Part shown: piece after piece, positions 45,464 through 54,413 of the stretch
Layout of the letters: each line of letters starts with the position of its first letter
How positions within the stretch are numbered: the first letter of the stretch is position 1
Notes under the pieces: model-generated
The model's database searches: none
Told to the model about the DNA's origin: nothing
The model's input: the letters and a program-made list of their open reading frames with translations, nothing else
DNA from: JBDTVS01 sp040007095
GTDB taxonomy: Bacteria; Acidobacteriota; Vicinamibacteria; Vicinamibacterales; CAVVIG01
Reading direction: 5' to 3'
Assembly: GCA_040007095.1 (NCBI GenBank)
Contig: JBDTVS010000058.1
Span: forward strand, 1-64,000
Length of the DNA stretch: 64,000 bases
Program-made: the position numbers and the translations under genes

Positions 45464-46381
45464 CTACCGCTGAGGGTTCGGCGCCGCCTCTCCTTGCTGG
45501 CCACCACCGCCTGCGCCCCGCCCGCCAGCTCCACCGGCCCGGCCAGCCCCACGTCCGCCCTGGAAATTCGCCTGCAGCAGATGCGTCAGCGTGTGCACGT
45601 AGCGGAGCTTGCCGTTCTCGACCCGGAACAGGTGCGTATCGGGCGCGCCGCTGCCGCCGGCGACGCTCCCCGCGCCGAAGGTGCAGAACGCCACCACCGA
45701 ACCGATCGTCTCGTCCACCACGAAGCGGCGGTTGGCGATGTTCACACCACTGGGAACGCCGACCTGGCACGAGTCGTCCGCTGCGCCTCTGCCCGTGTGC
45801 GCGCCGCCTTCCGTGCGATTGCAGGGCAGGCCCCACGGCACGAGGTCCATCTTCCCTTCGAGAAACGCATCGAGGTAGGCGTTGGCCGCCGCGACCAGCG
45901 TGGTACGCGTGTCGCGCTTGTCAACCGGAATGACGTCCCATTTCTCGGTGGACGAATACTGCAGGTAGGTGTCGGCGTTGAAGAGCCAGTACCCGGTCGT
46001 CGTCCAGAGCGTTTCGATCTCGGCGATCTTGTCGTGGTTCACACGCAGGCGCGTGCCGAGGACGTACGGCTTCTCTTTGTTGGCCACGATCGCTTCGGTA
46101 AACGTCTGGCACGTCGCCGTATCGAGCAGGCTGCGCTGGTGATCGATCTTCATCGGCGTCTTGATTACGCCGGTGTTGATGTCGGCGGGCGCCGCATTCT
46201 CCATGTAACCCAGCCCCCGCGCCAGCGGCATGTCGGACGTGTCGCCCCTGGTCTGGGCAGCGATGTAGAGATCGACGGCCCGCTGCAACCCTTCGCGCGT
46301 GCAGGACATCTGGGCGAAGCCGGTCGTGGGAACGAGCAGCGCGCCCGTGAGCACAACCCACGTCAGAGCAATGCGTTTCAT
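45464..46381 (-). CDS. hypothetical secreted protein with Gly-rich tail
   Basis: A 305-residue protein with a signal peptide (LTWVVLTGALLVPTTGFAQ). The mature protein looks like an NTF2-like two-part fold: GLQRAVDLYIAAQTRGDTSD, later AANAYLDAFLEGKMDLVPWG and LPCNRTEGGAHTG. It resembles proteins annotated as DUF8021, but I am not sure. Near the end comes TFGAGSVAGGSGAPDTHLFR, then a Gly/Ala/Arg tail (GRGAGRAGGAGGRGAGGGG). Cys residues at several points may form disulfides. It is divergent from the substrate-binding protein gene. Confidence 0.65.
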   Translation of the reverse strand: MKRIALTWVVLTGALLVPTTGFAQMSCTREGLQRAVDLYIAAQTRGDTSDMPLARGLGYMENAAPADINTGVIKTPMKIDHQRSLLDTATCQTFTEAIVANKEKPYVLGTRLRVNHDKIAEIETLWTTTGYWLFNADTYLQYSSTEKWDVIPVDKRDTRTTLVAAANAYLDAFLEGKMDLVPWGLPCNRTEGGAHTGRGAADDSCQVGVPSGVNIANRRFVVDETIGSVVAFCTFGAGSVAGGSGAPDTHLFRVENGKLRYVHTLTHLLQANFQGGRGAGRAGGAGGRGAGGGGQQGEAAPNPQR

Positions 46382-46608
46382 TGAACCTCCCCCACAAACC
46401 GAGCAACTGGCCGTACAGCGACGTCAGCGGAGCAGTATGAATATCACCATTGCCGCGATCGGCGAAACCGTGGGGCCGTTTGCTCCTGATACACTCCTGC
46501 CCTACAGTGCGGCGCTATAGTTCGGCCCTGCAGTTCGGCACTATGGTTCCTCACGCGGCCGAGTCGCGCGTGACCTGAACTCCGGTCGGCTCCCGTTGGA
46601 GGGTCTCG

Positions 46609-47424
46609 ATGAACGCACGATCGCTCGCTCGATGGTCGGTCCGGGCCGGCGCGGCCGTCCTGGTCGGCGCGGTCGTCCTGCTGGGCCCGGGCTCGGCGTC
46701 TGCCGACGACCTGCACGTCATGATCTCCGCAGGCTTCTATCAGGCCTACGCAAAGCTCGGCCCCGAGTTCGAGCGCGCAACCGGTCATCATCTGATCACG
46801 ACGCGCGGTCCATCGATGGGCGACTCTCCGGATGCCATACCCGCCCGCTTCGCGCGCGGCGAGACCGCGGACGTCGTGATCCTGGATGGTGAGGCGGCCG
46901 ACGAGCTCGCGAAGCGAGGGCTGGTGCGCGCCGGCAGCAAAGTTGAGCTCGCGTTGTCGCAAATCGGCATGGTGGTGCGCGACGGGACGCGGACGCCCGA
47001 CATCAGCAGCGTCGAGGCGCTAAAGAGGACGCTGCTAGCCGCAATGTCGATCGGCTACTCGGACAGCGGCAGCGGGACGTATCTGTCGACCACCCTCTTC
47101 CCGAAGCTCGGCGTGGCGGATCAGATCGCCGCCAAAAGTCGAAAGGTGCGCGGGCCGCCATCCGGCGAACCCGTCGCCGCCCTCGTCGCGCGCGGCGAGG
47201 TGGAGATCGGGTTTCAACAGGTCAGCGAGCTCCTCCACACTCCGGGTGTGACCTTTGTCGGGGCGCTTCCGGCCGAGGTCCAGCCCGGATTCTCGTTCGC
47301 CGGAGCGATCGTCACCGCCGCCCGACACCCCGATGCGGCACTCGCGCTGCTCCGCTTCCTCTCGTCGCCCGAGGCGGCCTCGACGATCTCGACGGCCGGG
47401 CTGACGCCGCCGACAGGACGGTAG
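46609..47424 (+). CDS. ModA-like periplasmic substrate-binding protein
   Basis: A 271-residue type 2 periplasmic binding protein with a signal peptide (cleavage near GSASA-DD). LHVMISAGFYQAYAKLGPEF, then FARGETADVVILDGEAADEL and SIGYSDSGSGTYLSTTLFPK follow the molybdate-binding family. Downstream are ALVARGEVEIGFQQVSELLH and PDAALALLRFLSSPEAAST. No ABC permease or ATPase gene is next to it, so it may serve as an orphan binding protein or enzyme-like sensor. Confidence 0.82.
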   Translation: MNARSLARWSVRAGAAVLVGAVVLLGPGSASADDLHVMISAGFYQAYAKLGPEFERATGHHLITTRGPSMGDSPDAIPARFARGETADVVILDGEAADELAKRGLVRAGSKVELALSQIGMVVRDGTRTPDISSVEALKRTLLAAMSIGYSDSGSGTYLSTTLFPKLGVADQIAAKSRKVRGPPSGEPVAALVARGEVEIGFQQVSELLHTPGVTFVGALPAEVQPGFSFAGAIVTAARHPDAALALLRFLSSPEAASTISTAGLTPPTGR

Positions 47425-47459
47425 GAAGTACGGTGGGGTGCTTAATCAGGACAAGCTGC

Positions 47460-49490
47460 TCAAGAACCCACTGCGCTGCGGAGAGGTACGCGGCGCTCTC
47501 GATTGGTTCGTCGCGGCGTCGCCGCATGCCATCTGACTCCCAGCAGCGGAACGAAGACTGCGAGAGCGATGCCGGTCGCCACCGCCCATCCGTTCGACCG
47601 TGGCGACATCTCTGGCATGGCGTGCGACGGAATCAGGTCTTCCCCGTCGTGACGGGTCCCATCGATGCCGATTAACGCCGAACCTTCGGGAACTGTTTCG
47701 AGCAGAACCGTCTTCTCCACCGGCTGATAGCCGTACAGCTGCACCGAAACGGTCCAGCGGAGGCGGCCGGGCAAACATGGCGGCGCTGGTGTATTGCGGC
47801 CCAACGATCTCATTGCCGCGGCCGCCATTTGATCCCCGGTAGGTTGCCTCCCTTCCCTGATGGCCCGATCGTATTCGTCGGCGGGCGAAGGGCCGGAGGA
47901 CGGCTGGGAACACCCGTTGGCGTACCGGGGCCCGTCGGCACGATGAATCGCGCTCCCCGCAGGTGGCTGAGCGGGGGGGGTGTAGAGCTGCAGTACACCC
48001 GGCTCCGGCACCCTCTCCCATTTCAGAAAGCTCTCAATATCCGCGACTTTGGGGCCGAGCCCGATCGAACCTTTTGGTCTTTCGACCACGCGTTCGATTG
48101 TGTAGATTCCAATCGCATTGCCCCCTCGGCCCGACCTTTCCTCCATACGCTCAGTCGGGGAGGGTTCGTCGCTGATCTGATCGAGCTCGATGACTGGTAG
48201 CGGCGACAAGTACGATTTGTCTTCATAGTCCCGCATGTAGGTAAGGCCCTCAATCGTATAGGTGGCCTTGAGATGCAGCTTCACCGACCCGCCACTGCCC
48301 GAAGTCCAGCTGACGACAGGTTGGTTGAAGATCACCGAGGGCGCCTCGACCTTGATTTGCATCGGGTCGGAGCGCCTCGGGGAGTCGATGATACGACCGG
48401 TGCTCTCATACTCGTACGGGTAGAAGGTCGGCGGCATGAGCGCGTCGCTGCCGAGCTTCTTGGGCCATCGCGGGAACTGGCCGGACGCTTCGTCTTCGAT
48501 CATCGCTTCGTCGATCACCGTCACCGATCTCCCCGGCGAGGGTACAGCGGTCTTGCCGGGCGGGCCACCGACTGGAAACTCGCTCGGCCCCACTGAAACG
48601 TTGGTCGGCGATTGCCACGGGACCCAGGAACCAATGATCGGATTTCTGTCGATCAACCGGGTGAGGACGACGAGAATCCGGTCCATGTCCGGCACTCTCG
48701 TGTTCTGCGGCAGGATTGGATCCTGGTGCTTCGTGTGAAACGAGCTCAGTGACGCCTGAAACTCCTGCAGCGCCTTGATGCTATCCCGGGTCGCGCACAA
48801 GGCTTTGGCTCTGGAGAAACTGAGATGATCCGGCAGGTGAGCGGCCGCCGGATGACCACGAAAGGTGTCCCACTCGAAGTGCGCGTAGTAATCCTGAACG
48901 AAGTGCATCAACGCGCCGGGATTTCCCTGGTCCACGGCGAGGCCCATCAGCCACTTCTTCTGCTTCGCCCGCGCCTCCTCCACCTTGGCGGCAACCTCCG
49001 CGGTACATGGCCCTCCTGCGAACTTGTACTTGTTCGGCGTGTTCTCAGGGGTCAGCGGCGGCTTCATGATGGTCGCGAGGCACTGGTGCTCGGGATTCTC
49101 GACCTGCCAGCTCCAACTGCAGCCGTTCACCAGCGTCTCGTCGGCAAACGCGTGAAGGTCGCGCCATTTGTAGGCGAGCGCAGGCTTGCTGCTGCCGAAC
49201 AGGCCGAGCACCGCGTGGTTGGCGCCAAATATGCCATCCCACGTCGTCGCCTCCATCGGCGATGTCACGGGCCACCAGTCGAGCGCATAGGCACCGCTCG
49301 CAATTTGGAACGCCTGGCGTTTCGTGAACCCCACTTGAAGGGCCAGGTAGTAGGTCCATGCGTAGTGGTCGAACTCGTATGCACGGACCGGCTGGACCGA
49401 CACGTCCGAGCAGAGGAACGCAAGAAGTAAGAGGGCGCAGATGGCCGGCGAGCGCCTGCGCGACGGGGCACGTGTGATTGGGTTGATCAT
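47460..49490 (-). CDS. hypothetical secreted protein, phospholipase-C-like N-domain, C-terminal anchor
   Basis: A 676-residue protein with a signal peptide (cleavage near VRAYE). The first 260 residues are helical and His-rich in the pattern of zinc phospholipase C/S1-P1-like folds: YEFDHYAWTYYLALQVGFTK, GANHAVLGLFG, WRDLHAFADETL and LMHFVQDYYAHFEWDTFRGH. The middle is beta-rich. A C-terminal membrane helix (GWAVATGIALAVFVPLLGVR) nearly matches that of the next gene upstream on the same strand. This suggests duplication of the anchor. The catalytic role is uncertain. It lies 23 bp after the GLKN-domain gene, so it is probably co-transcribed. Confidence 0.65.
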   Translation of the reverse strand: MINPITRAPSRRRSPAICALLLLAFLCSDVSVQPVRAYEFDHYAWTYYLALQVGFTKRQAFQIASGAYALDWWPVTSPMEATTWDGIFGANHAVLGLFGSSKPALAYKWRDLHAFADETLVNGCSWSWQVENPEHQCLATIMKPPLTPENTPNKYKFAGGPCTAEVAAKVEEARAKQKKWLMGLAVDQGNPGALMHFVQDYYAHFEWDTFRGHPAAAHLPDHLSFSRAKALCATRDSIKALQEFQASLSSFHTKHQDPILPQNTRVPDMDRILVVLTRLIDRNPIIGSWVPWQSPTNVSVGPSEFPVGGPPGKTAVPSPGRSVTVIDEAMIEDEASGQFPRWPKKLGSDALMPPTFYPYEYESTGRIIDSPRRSDPMQIKVEAPSVIFNQPVVSWTSGSGGSVKLHLKATYTIEGLTYMRDYEDKSYLSPLPVIELDQISDEPSPTERMEERSGRGGNAIGIYTIERVVERPKGSIGLGPKVADIESFLKWERVPEPGVLQLYTPPAQPPAGSAIHRADGPRYANGCSQPSSGPSPADEYDRAIREGRQPTGDQMAAAAMRSLGRNTPAPPCLPGRLRWTVSVQLYGYQPVEKTVLLETVPEGSALIGIDGTRHDGEDLIPSHAMPEMSPRSNGWAVATGIALAVFVPLLGVRWHAATPRRTNRERRVPLRSAVGS

Positions 49491-49513
49491 GGGAGGTCGC
49501 CCGTTGCGTTGCT

Positions 49514-50506
49514 CTACGGGTCCGGTCGTAGTGACGGAGCCGGGGGCAGTCTCGCGTACTCAGCCTTCAATATCTCTGCGTGCCTTGCGGTCTCGGCCGG
49601 ATCCAGACGGGGAACGGCCGCCTCATCTTCCGCCGAGATTCCCAAATAGCCCCGGCCACTTGCCCGGGTGGGCAACGGGCGCGAATCAGGCAAGCCGGAC
49701 GATCCAGTCGATCCGGGAAGCGCGGATTCCCCGGAGCGCAGCGCATACCATCCGACCGCCAGAAGAGGAACGAGGACCGCGAGCGCGATACCGGTCGCCA
49801 CACCCCGTCTGGTCGGCGGCAGCGACATCTTCGGGATCCAGCCCTGAACGCCTATCCCGCCCCAGGCCGGAGCACCTTGTATCTCTCCCCTGAGGAAGCC
49901 GAAGTCGATCGTGGTCCCGGGCGCCAGCTTGATCGTTTTTCCGGGTTCGACGCGGTGCGCGACACCGCCGGGAACCGTTGCCGACCAGGCGTGATCCGTC
50001 AGATTCTTGAGGCCGAGCAGTGCAGGGTCATTCGGGCGGCCGGCCACCTGCGCCGCCGGAGCGCCGGGGCGCCCACTCCGCATCCCCATGACATCCCGTG
50101 CGGTGAGCCTCCGCCCTGCCTTGAGGAGGATTCCCGATCCCGCCGGAGTGCTGAGGACGAAGCCGCTCTGCCCGTCTCGCACTGTTCCTGCGAGCGGACC
50201 GAAGTCGATCCGTAGACCGCTCTCGAGTTTCACGGTTTTCCCCGGCTCGATTTTCCTCCGTCCACCCTCAGGCGCTGGTGCCGACCAGGCATTGCGGCAG
50301 AGGTTCTTCAGTCCCAGAATGCTGGGATTCGTGGGGTGGCCCGTGACCTCGGCAAATGCCTTGTCAGTTCCGTGGCTCCCCAACTCGACGAACTCCTCCG
50401 CGGCGACGGTCGTTCCATCCCGAACCTTCAGGGCGCGGCCCGAAGAGAGCCGTATGATGAAAACCTCTTGCGCGCTCACGGCAATCAGGCTATCACGATG
50501 CTCCAT
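49514..50506 (-). CDS. GLKN-repeat membrane protein 1
   Basis: A 330-residue protein without a signal peptide. It has two copies of a domain of about 100 residues: a strand part (FIIRLSSGRALKVRDGTTVA) followed by HPTNPSILGLKNLCRNAWSA and KIEPGKTVKLESGLRIDFG; the second copy reads RPNDPALLGLKNLTDHAWSA then VEPGKTIKLAPGTTIDFG. A single membrane helix follows (RGVATGIALAVLVPLLAVGW) and a short tail with PLPTRASGRGYLGIS. The same domain occurs in the gene at 50869 and at the C-terminus of the kinase at 56182. The repeats are predicted cytosolic. Function unknown; a role as kinase partner is an inference. Confidence 0.7.
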   Translation of the reverse strand: MEHRDSLIAVSAQEVFIIRLSSGRALKVRDGTTVAAEEFVELGSHGTDKAFAEVTGHPTNPSILGLKNLCRNAWSAPAPEGGRRKIEPGKTVKLESGLRIDFGPLAGTVRDGQSGFVLSTPAGSGILLKAGRRLTARDVMGMRSGRPGAPAAQVAGRPNDPALLGLKNLTDHAWSATVPGGVAHRVEPGKTIKLAPGTTIDFGFLRGEIQGAPAWGGIGVQGWIPKMSLPPTRRGVATGIALAVLVPLLAVGWYALRSGESALPGSTGSSGLPDSRPLPTRASGRGYLGISAEDEAAVPRLDPAETARHAEILKAEYARLPPAPSLRPDP

Positions 50507-50651
50507 CGGCGAACCGCTCCGGAGGGGACCTAATCAAATCGTCTCCGCCGACAGGGATGGGCTCGCGTCGGGAAGGCGCGACCGAGAGGTGGTCGTGAAA
50601 AGGCCTGGATACCGGTTACAATCCGCCCGCTCCCGCATTCGGGATGTGACA

Positions 50652-50834
50652 ATGCCGCAGTGTCCCTTCTGTCAATCCGATCTGGGCTCTGGACGCGCCG
50701 GGCGCTCTTGCCCGGCCTGCGGCAAGCCGCTTCCTCAGACGTGGAGTGCAGTGACACCGCGGGTCGGGCAGTTGACGGTGGGCGGTGTGATCGTCACGCT
50801 CCTCTGGGTCGTGCTGGTCAATTCGCGCTGCTGA
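50652..50834 (+). CDS. small zinc-ribbon membrane protein
   Basis: A 60-residue protein: MPQCPFCQSDLGSGRAGRSC then PACGKPLPQTW forms a CxxC...CxxC zinc ribbon. A C-terminal helix follows (GQLTVGGVIVTLLWVVLVNS). It is too short for most callers. It stands 34 bp before the GLKN-repeat gene 2 and probably belongs to that operon. Confidence 0.65.
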   Translation: MPQCPFCQSDLGSGRAGRSCPACGKPLPQTWSAVTPRVGQLTVGGVIVTLLWVVLVNSRC

Positions 50835-50868
50835 GCGCGGGACGGATCGAACGTCATGGGGACACAGC

Positions 50869-51975
50869 ATGAGCACGGCTGATACGTTCACTTTGCGACT
50901 GAAGTCAGGTCGCACGCTATCGTTGCGAGATGGCGTCACGCTGAAAGCCGACGACCTCCTCGGGGTCACATCCACACGTGCTGACGGCGTGGTCGCCGAG
51001 GTTTCGCCGAGCCCGCACGATCCCAGCGTGCTCGGCCTGATGAACCAGACGCGACACGCGTGGTCCGCCACACTGTCCGACGGCAGTCTGCGCCAGGTCG
51101 ACCCCGGCAAGAGCATCAAGTTGGCGGACGGCACGGCGCTCACGATCGCGTCGACGCGCGTCGCTGTCCGACAACGCACTGGCGGATTCGTCCTGAGCAT
51201 CCCGACCGTTGGCGATATTCCACTCAAGAGCGGGACGCGGCTGAAAGCCGGCGAACTGCTCGGTGTGGCCGCGAGCCCCACGGGCGTGGTAGCGGAGGTC
51301 GGACGCCACCCGAAAGATCCTGCCATTCTGGGCCTCAGGAATCTCACGAATCTTCCCTGGTCCGCCCGCCTCCCGGACGGAAGCCAACGACGCGTCGAAC
51401 CCGGCAAGAGCATCTCCCTGACAGGCAGAACGACCATCACCTTCAGCCACGTCGAAGCAACGATCGAAGAACCGATAGCCACGCCCGGGCGGCGATCGCT
51501 GGGCCTCAAACCGTACTTCGATGAGCAGCGGGCGCAGTCGTCGGCGGCACATCCGGTGCGCTCCACGCCGCGGCCGGAGCAGCGCTCGGGATTTGACTGG
51601 CAGAATTTTCGACCGGACCTTCTGAGCAGCGCGGTCGCCATCGGCTTCGCCGTGCTGACGCGGAGCGTCGTGCCCGTCATCATCTCGATGCTATTGGTCG
51701 GCGGCATGCGTCATTTCGGCCAGGGGATCGATCGAGCGCTCTCGCCGTTCTGGCGACTTCGGGACGTCATCCCTCGACCGCTGCGGATGGGTCTCGGCTG
51801 GATCGTTCCAATAGGTGTGGGCTATTTGATGACGGCATCCCCGACGCTGCAGAACGGGATTGCGCGTTTGCCATTCGGCGCGCCCGAGATCTCCGTCTTC
51901 ACTGCCACCGCAGTGATCGCCGCGCCGCTCGCATATTTCCTCGTCCGTGAACCTCAGCGGGGAGCCACGTCGTGA
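50869..51975 (+). CDS. GLKN-repeat membrane protein 2
   Basis: A 368-residue protein. Two GLKN-type units occupy about 1-205: TFTLRLKSGRTLSLRDGVTL, SPHDPSVLGLMNQTRHAWSA and VDPGKSIKLADGTALTI; then HPKDPAILGLRNLTNLPWSA and VEPGKSISLTGRTTITF. The C-terminal 130 residues hold about four hydrophobic segments (LLSSAVAIGFAVLTRSVVPV, MGLGWIVPIGVGYLM, FTATAVIAAPLAYFLV). It therefore presents the GLKN domains on the cytosolic face. It overlaps the next gene by 4 bp (GTGA). Confidence 0.7.
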   Translation: MSTADTFTLRLKSGRTLSLRDGVTLKADDLLGVTSTRADGVVAEVSPSPHDPSVLGLMNQTRHAWSATLSDGSLRQVDPGKSIKLADGTALTIASTRVAVRQRTGGFVLSIPTVGDIPLKSGTRLKAGELLGVAASPTGVVAEVGRHPKDPAILGLRNLTNLPWSARLPDGSQRRVEPGKSISLTGRTTITFSHVEATIEEPIATPGRRSLGLKPYFDEQRAQSSAAHPVRSTPRPEQRSGFDWQNFRPDLLSSAVAIGFAVLTRSVVPVIISMLLVGGMRHFGQGIDRALSPFWRLRDVIPRPLRMGLGWIVPIGVGYLMTASPTLQNGIARLPFGAPEISVFTATAVIAAPLAYFLVREPQRGATS

Positions 51976-53309
51976 GCCCGTCGCTGGGTAAGGATGGTGA
52001 GACGTTGAGGCATCGGGTGCGCGGGCCGTGGGCCCTGGTCGTGAGTCTCTTTCTTCTGGCGCTGACGCCGCGTGTCTTTGCCGACTCGTGCTTCGAGCGG
52101 GCCACGTCGATTCGTCAAGGAAGCATTCCGTACGGCCAGCCCGATGGCGATTGTGATGCGGGCGGAAAAGCAGGTGCGTACTTCTCGTGGTTTGCCGCGG
52201 GCGCGGCAGCTGCAGCCGCGGCACGGGCGGCGGCTCGCCGGACGCAACAGGGCAAGGCCGAGCGGCCCAACCATTGGCCCACCAACCTGACAGGACCGAC
52301 GGCGTTCTGCGAACTGGGCACGGCGATCGCCCAGGAGGACTATCTGCAGACGAAAGTGCCGACGCAGGGAGGGGGCGAGCGCGACCTCAACGATATCGAG
52401 AAGACGCTGTACCTCTACGAGCGGATGCGGGAAGCCGCGAGGGTGTATGGCCTGAAGGCGCCGACCGAGGGATTCGATTTCATGGACAAATACAAGGTCG
52501 GGTTGAGCCGTCGCGATACGCTCGTCTCCTGGGGCGTCATCGCCGGTGCCACCCTGCTCGGCGGTTTGGCCGGGAGCGCGGTTTTTGGTCCTGCCGGGTA
52601 CCTGATCGGTCCCTCACTCGGGGGACTGGCTGGCACACTCGCGGGAATACTTGGCACGGTCACCGGGGCCTTGGCTTCCGGAGCCGCAGCGCTCCTGTCG
52701 GGTTTCGCGACCAACGTGGGCGATGCGGCTGACCGGTCGATGGACCGGTTCACCGACAAGCAGATTCAGCTCGGTGGCACCGGAATCGGCGCGGTTATCG
52801 GCGGCCTGGTCGGAACCCTGGGGGGTCCTCCCGGCGTGGCGGTCGGGATCGCGGGTGGCGGAATTCTGGGCACCATGCTGTCGCGGCTGTTCACCGGTGG
52901 CGACCAGGAGGAGGTCGACAGTCTCAAAATGAGCGGAGTCGGCCACTGTGGAGAGTGGTCGCTGGCCTTCAGCAGGCTGCTCAAATGCGCCGGCGTGGCG
53001 CAGCAGAAGGTGGCCTATGCCGATCACAAACCGGATTCTGTTGCGAGCTACGGCTTTGGCGGGACCGACACGACCGTGATCGTCAAGGACGGCGACGGCA
53101 AGAATCGGGTCTTCGACATCTTTCGAGAGATGTATGAATCGAAGAACAAAAATCTTCCGTCCGACAAGAGCGTCTTCTCGAATCTGCCAATGACCGCCGG
53201 GGATCTTCAACCTTACGACTCGATCGACCAGACGCCCAGGGTCTGGCAAAAGGCGATGAAAAAGGAGTTCATCAAGGACAACCAGGGCAACGTGCTCTGG
53301 CAGCAGTAA
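51972..53309 (+). CDS. glycine-zipper membrane protein with transglutaminase-like Cys domain
   Basis: A 445-residue protein from a GTG overlapping the previous stop. A signal peptide or anchor (ALVVSLFLLALTPRVFADSC) comes first. Residues about 175-320 are a glycine-rich membrane region: AGATLLGGLAGSAVFGPAGY then IGPSLGGLAGTLAGILGTVT, and later GIGAVIGGLVGTLGGPPGVA, with typical GxxxG zippers. Residues about 315-385 read SGVGHCGEWSLAFSRLLKCA, then ADHKPDSVASYGF and RVFDIFREMYES: Cys, His and Asp in the order of transglutaminase-like proteases. The combination suggests a membrane-inserting protein with a thiol-enzyme domain. I know no matching characterised protein. Confidence 0.65.
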   Translation: MSPSLGKDGETLRHRVRGPWALVVSLFLLALTPRVFADSCFERATSIRQGSIPYGQPDGDCDAGGKAGAYFSWFAAGAAAAAAARAAARRTQQGKAERPNHWPTNLTGPTAFCELGTAIAQEDYLQTKVPTQGGGERDLNDIEKTLYLYERMREAARVYGLKAPTEGFDFMDKYKVGLSRRDTLVSWGVIAGATLLGGLAGSAVFGPAGYLIGPSLGGLAGTLAGILGTVTGALASGAAALLSGFATNVGDAADRSMDRFTDKQIQLGGTGIGAVIGGLVGTLGGPPGVAVGIAGGGILGTMLSRLFTGGDQEEVDSLKMSGVGHCGEWSLAFSRLLKCAGVAQQKVAYADHKPDSVASYGFGGTDTTVIVKDGDGKNRVFDIFREMYESKNKNLPSDKSVFSNLPMTAGDLQPYDSIDQTPRVWQKAMKKEFIKDNQGNVLWQQ

Positions 53310-53390
53310 GCGACTGCCGGAGTCCGATGATATGCTTTCCGCCATTCTGCAATACGCCGCAGCAGTCATTTCGCCGGGAGAAGTCCGCGC

Positions 53391-54002
53391 GTGACAGCCG
53401 CGATCTGGCGCCGACCCTCAATACTTCTGGCGTTCTTCGCCGCGTCGACCTCGGGGCTGGCCATCCTGCTGTACGCCGCCCGCCTGATGACGCTGACCTA
53501 CGCCGTCTGGATCCTGGCGCCGCTGACTGCCCTGTTGTTCATCGCGCTGCTGGCGGCGACGGGGCTGAACCCGGAAGACCAGCTGGTTGACCGTCTGCGC
53601 GGCGGGCTGATCGCGGGCTTCATTGGCTTGGTGGCGTACGACATCGTTCGGCTCTTGATCCTGTTGGCGGGAGTGCCCTTCAATCCGTTTCGGCCGATCG
53701 AGGTGTACGGACTCCTCATCCTTGACCGCTTCGATGACACACTGCTGACGAAGTCGGTTGGCTGGGCCTTTCACATATGGAATGGCCTGTCGTTCGCAGC
53801 GATGTATACGCTGGCGGTCGGACGGGGGCGCGTGCTGTGGGGACTGCTCTGGGGGCTGACGCTGGAGGTGGCGATGCTCTCGAGCTACCCGTCCATCTTT
53901 CAGCTATCGGTGAACCGGCCGTTCGTGATTGTGAGCCTCACGGGACATTTCTTTTACGGCCTCGCCATTGGCATCGCGGCGCGCCGGTTCGTTCGATCCT
54001 GA
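53391..54002 (+). CDS. six-helix membrane protein, unknown function
   Basis: A 203-residue protein from a GTG. Hydrophobic segments include ILLAFFAASTSGLAILLYAA, AVWILAPLTALLFIALLAAT, GGLIAGFIGLVAYDIVRLLI, and a conserved SVGWAFHIWNGLSFAAMYTL with GHFFYGLAIGIAARRF at the end. The His residues in helices (FHIWNG, TGHFFYG) recall small families found near heme or metal proteins, but I cannot assign it. It is 81 bp after the glycine-zipper gene. Confidence 0.6.
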   Translation: MTAAIWRRPSILLAFFAASTSGLAILLYAARLMTLTYAVWILAPLTALLFIALLAATGLNPEDQLVDRLRGGLIAGFIGLVAYDIVRLLILLAGVPFNPFRPIEVYGLLILDRFDDTLLTKSVGWAFHIWNGLSFAAMYTLAVGRGRVLWGLLWGLTLEVAMLSSYPSIFQLSVNRPFVIVSLTGHFFYGLAIGIAARRFVRS

Positions 54003-54413
54003 TTAGAGCTTCCCGTCCAGAGGCCTTTGGGCTCGACGCGCACCACCCACACCGATAGGCTCGGCACGTCAGTCAGCAAGAGCCGGACAGCGTCGACGAT
54101 CCCGCGGCCGCGCTGGGTCATCTTCACGAGTGTGCGTGACTTTCGCGTCTTGGAATTCAGATTGACCTCGGCGGGACTCGACCCTGCTCCACCACAGCCG
54201 CCGCTGTTTGCAAACCCCGCCACCATTCTCGTTGCGCCTTCTTGGATCGGATGCGTATGATACACGTGCCAAATCAAGCATTCGCGTTGAACCCTCGACG
54301 CAGGCCGAAGCCGCAGAGGTAAAGGCCCAGCTTCACAACCGCCGCGCTGCATGGCGGCGACGTAGTCGTTCGAAGGGTTTCCCGCTCACGATCCGGATTG
54401 AGAGGACCTGACT
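54003..54413. other. intergenic region upstream of the VWA operon
   Basis: This 411-bp gap holds no convincing gene; open frames on both strands are short and unlike any family. The minus strand contains GGTCGAGTCCCGCC at 54170-54183, which resembles a tRNA T-arm, but no cloverleaf fits. A possible promoter for the VWA gene is at 54232-54261. Confidence 0.5.
54232..54261 (+). promoter_or_regulatory. possible promoter of the VWA-PP2C-kinase operon
   Basis: TTGCGC (54232-54237) and TATGAT (54256-54261) are separated by 18 bp. They lie 153 bp before the VWA start codon, which has its own GAGAGGACC ribosome binding site. The call rests on sequence likeness alone. Confidence 0.4.

Noticed and set aside
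54163..54190. tRNA-like T-arm on the minus strand (GGTCGAGTCCCGCC)
   Set aside because: No D-arm, anticodon arm or matching acceptor stem can be placed; at most a remnant, so not called.
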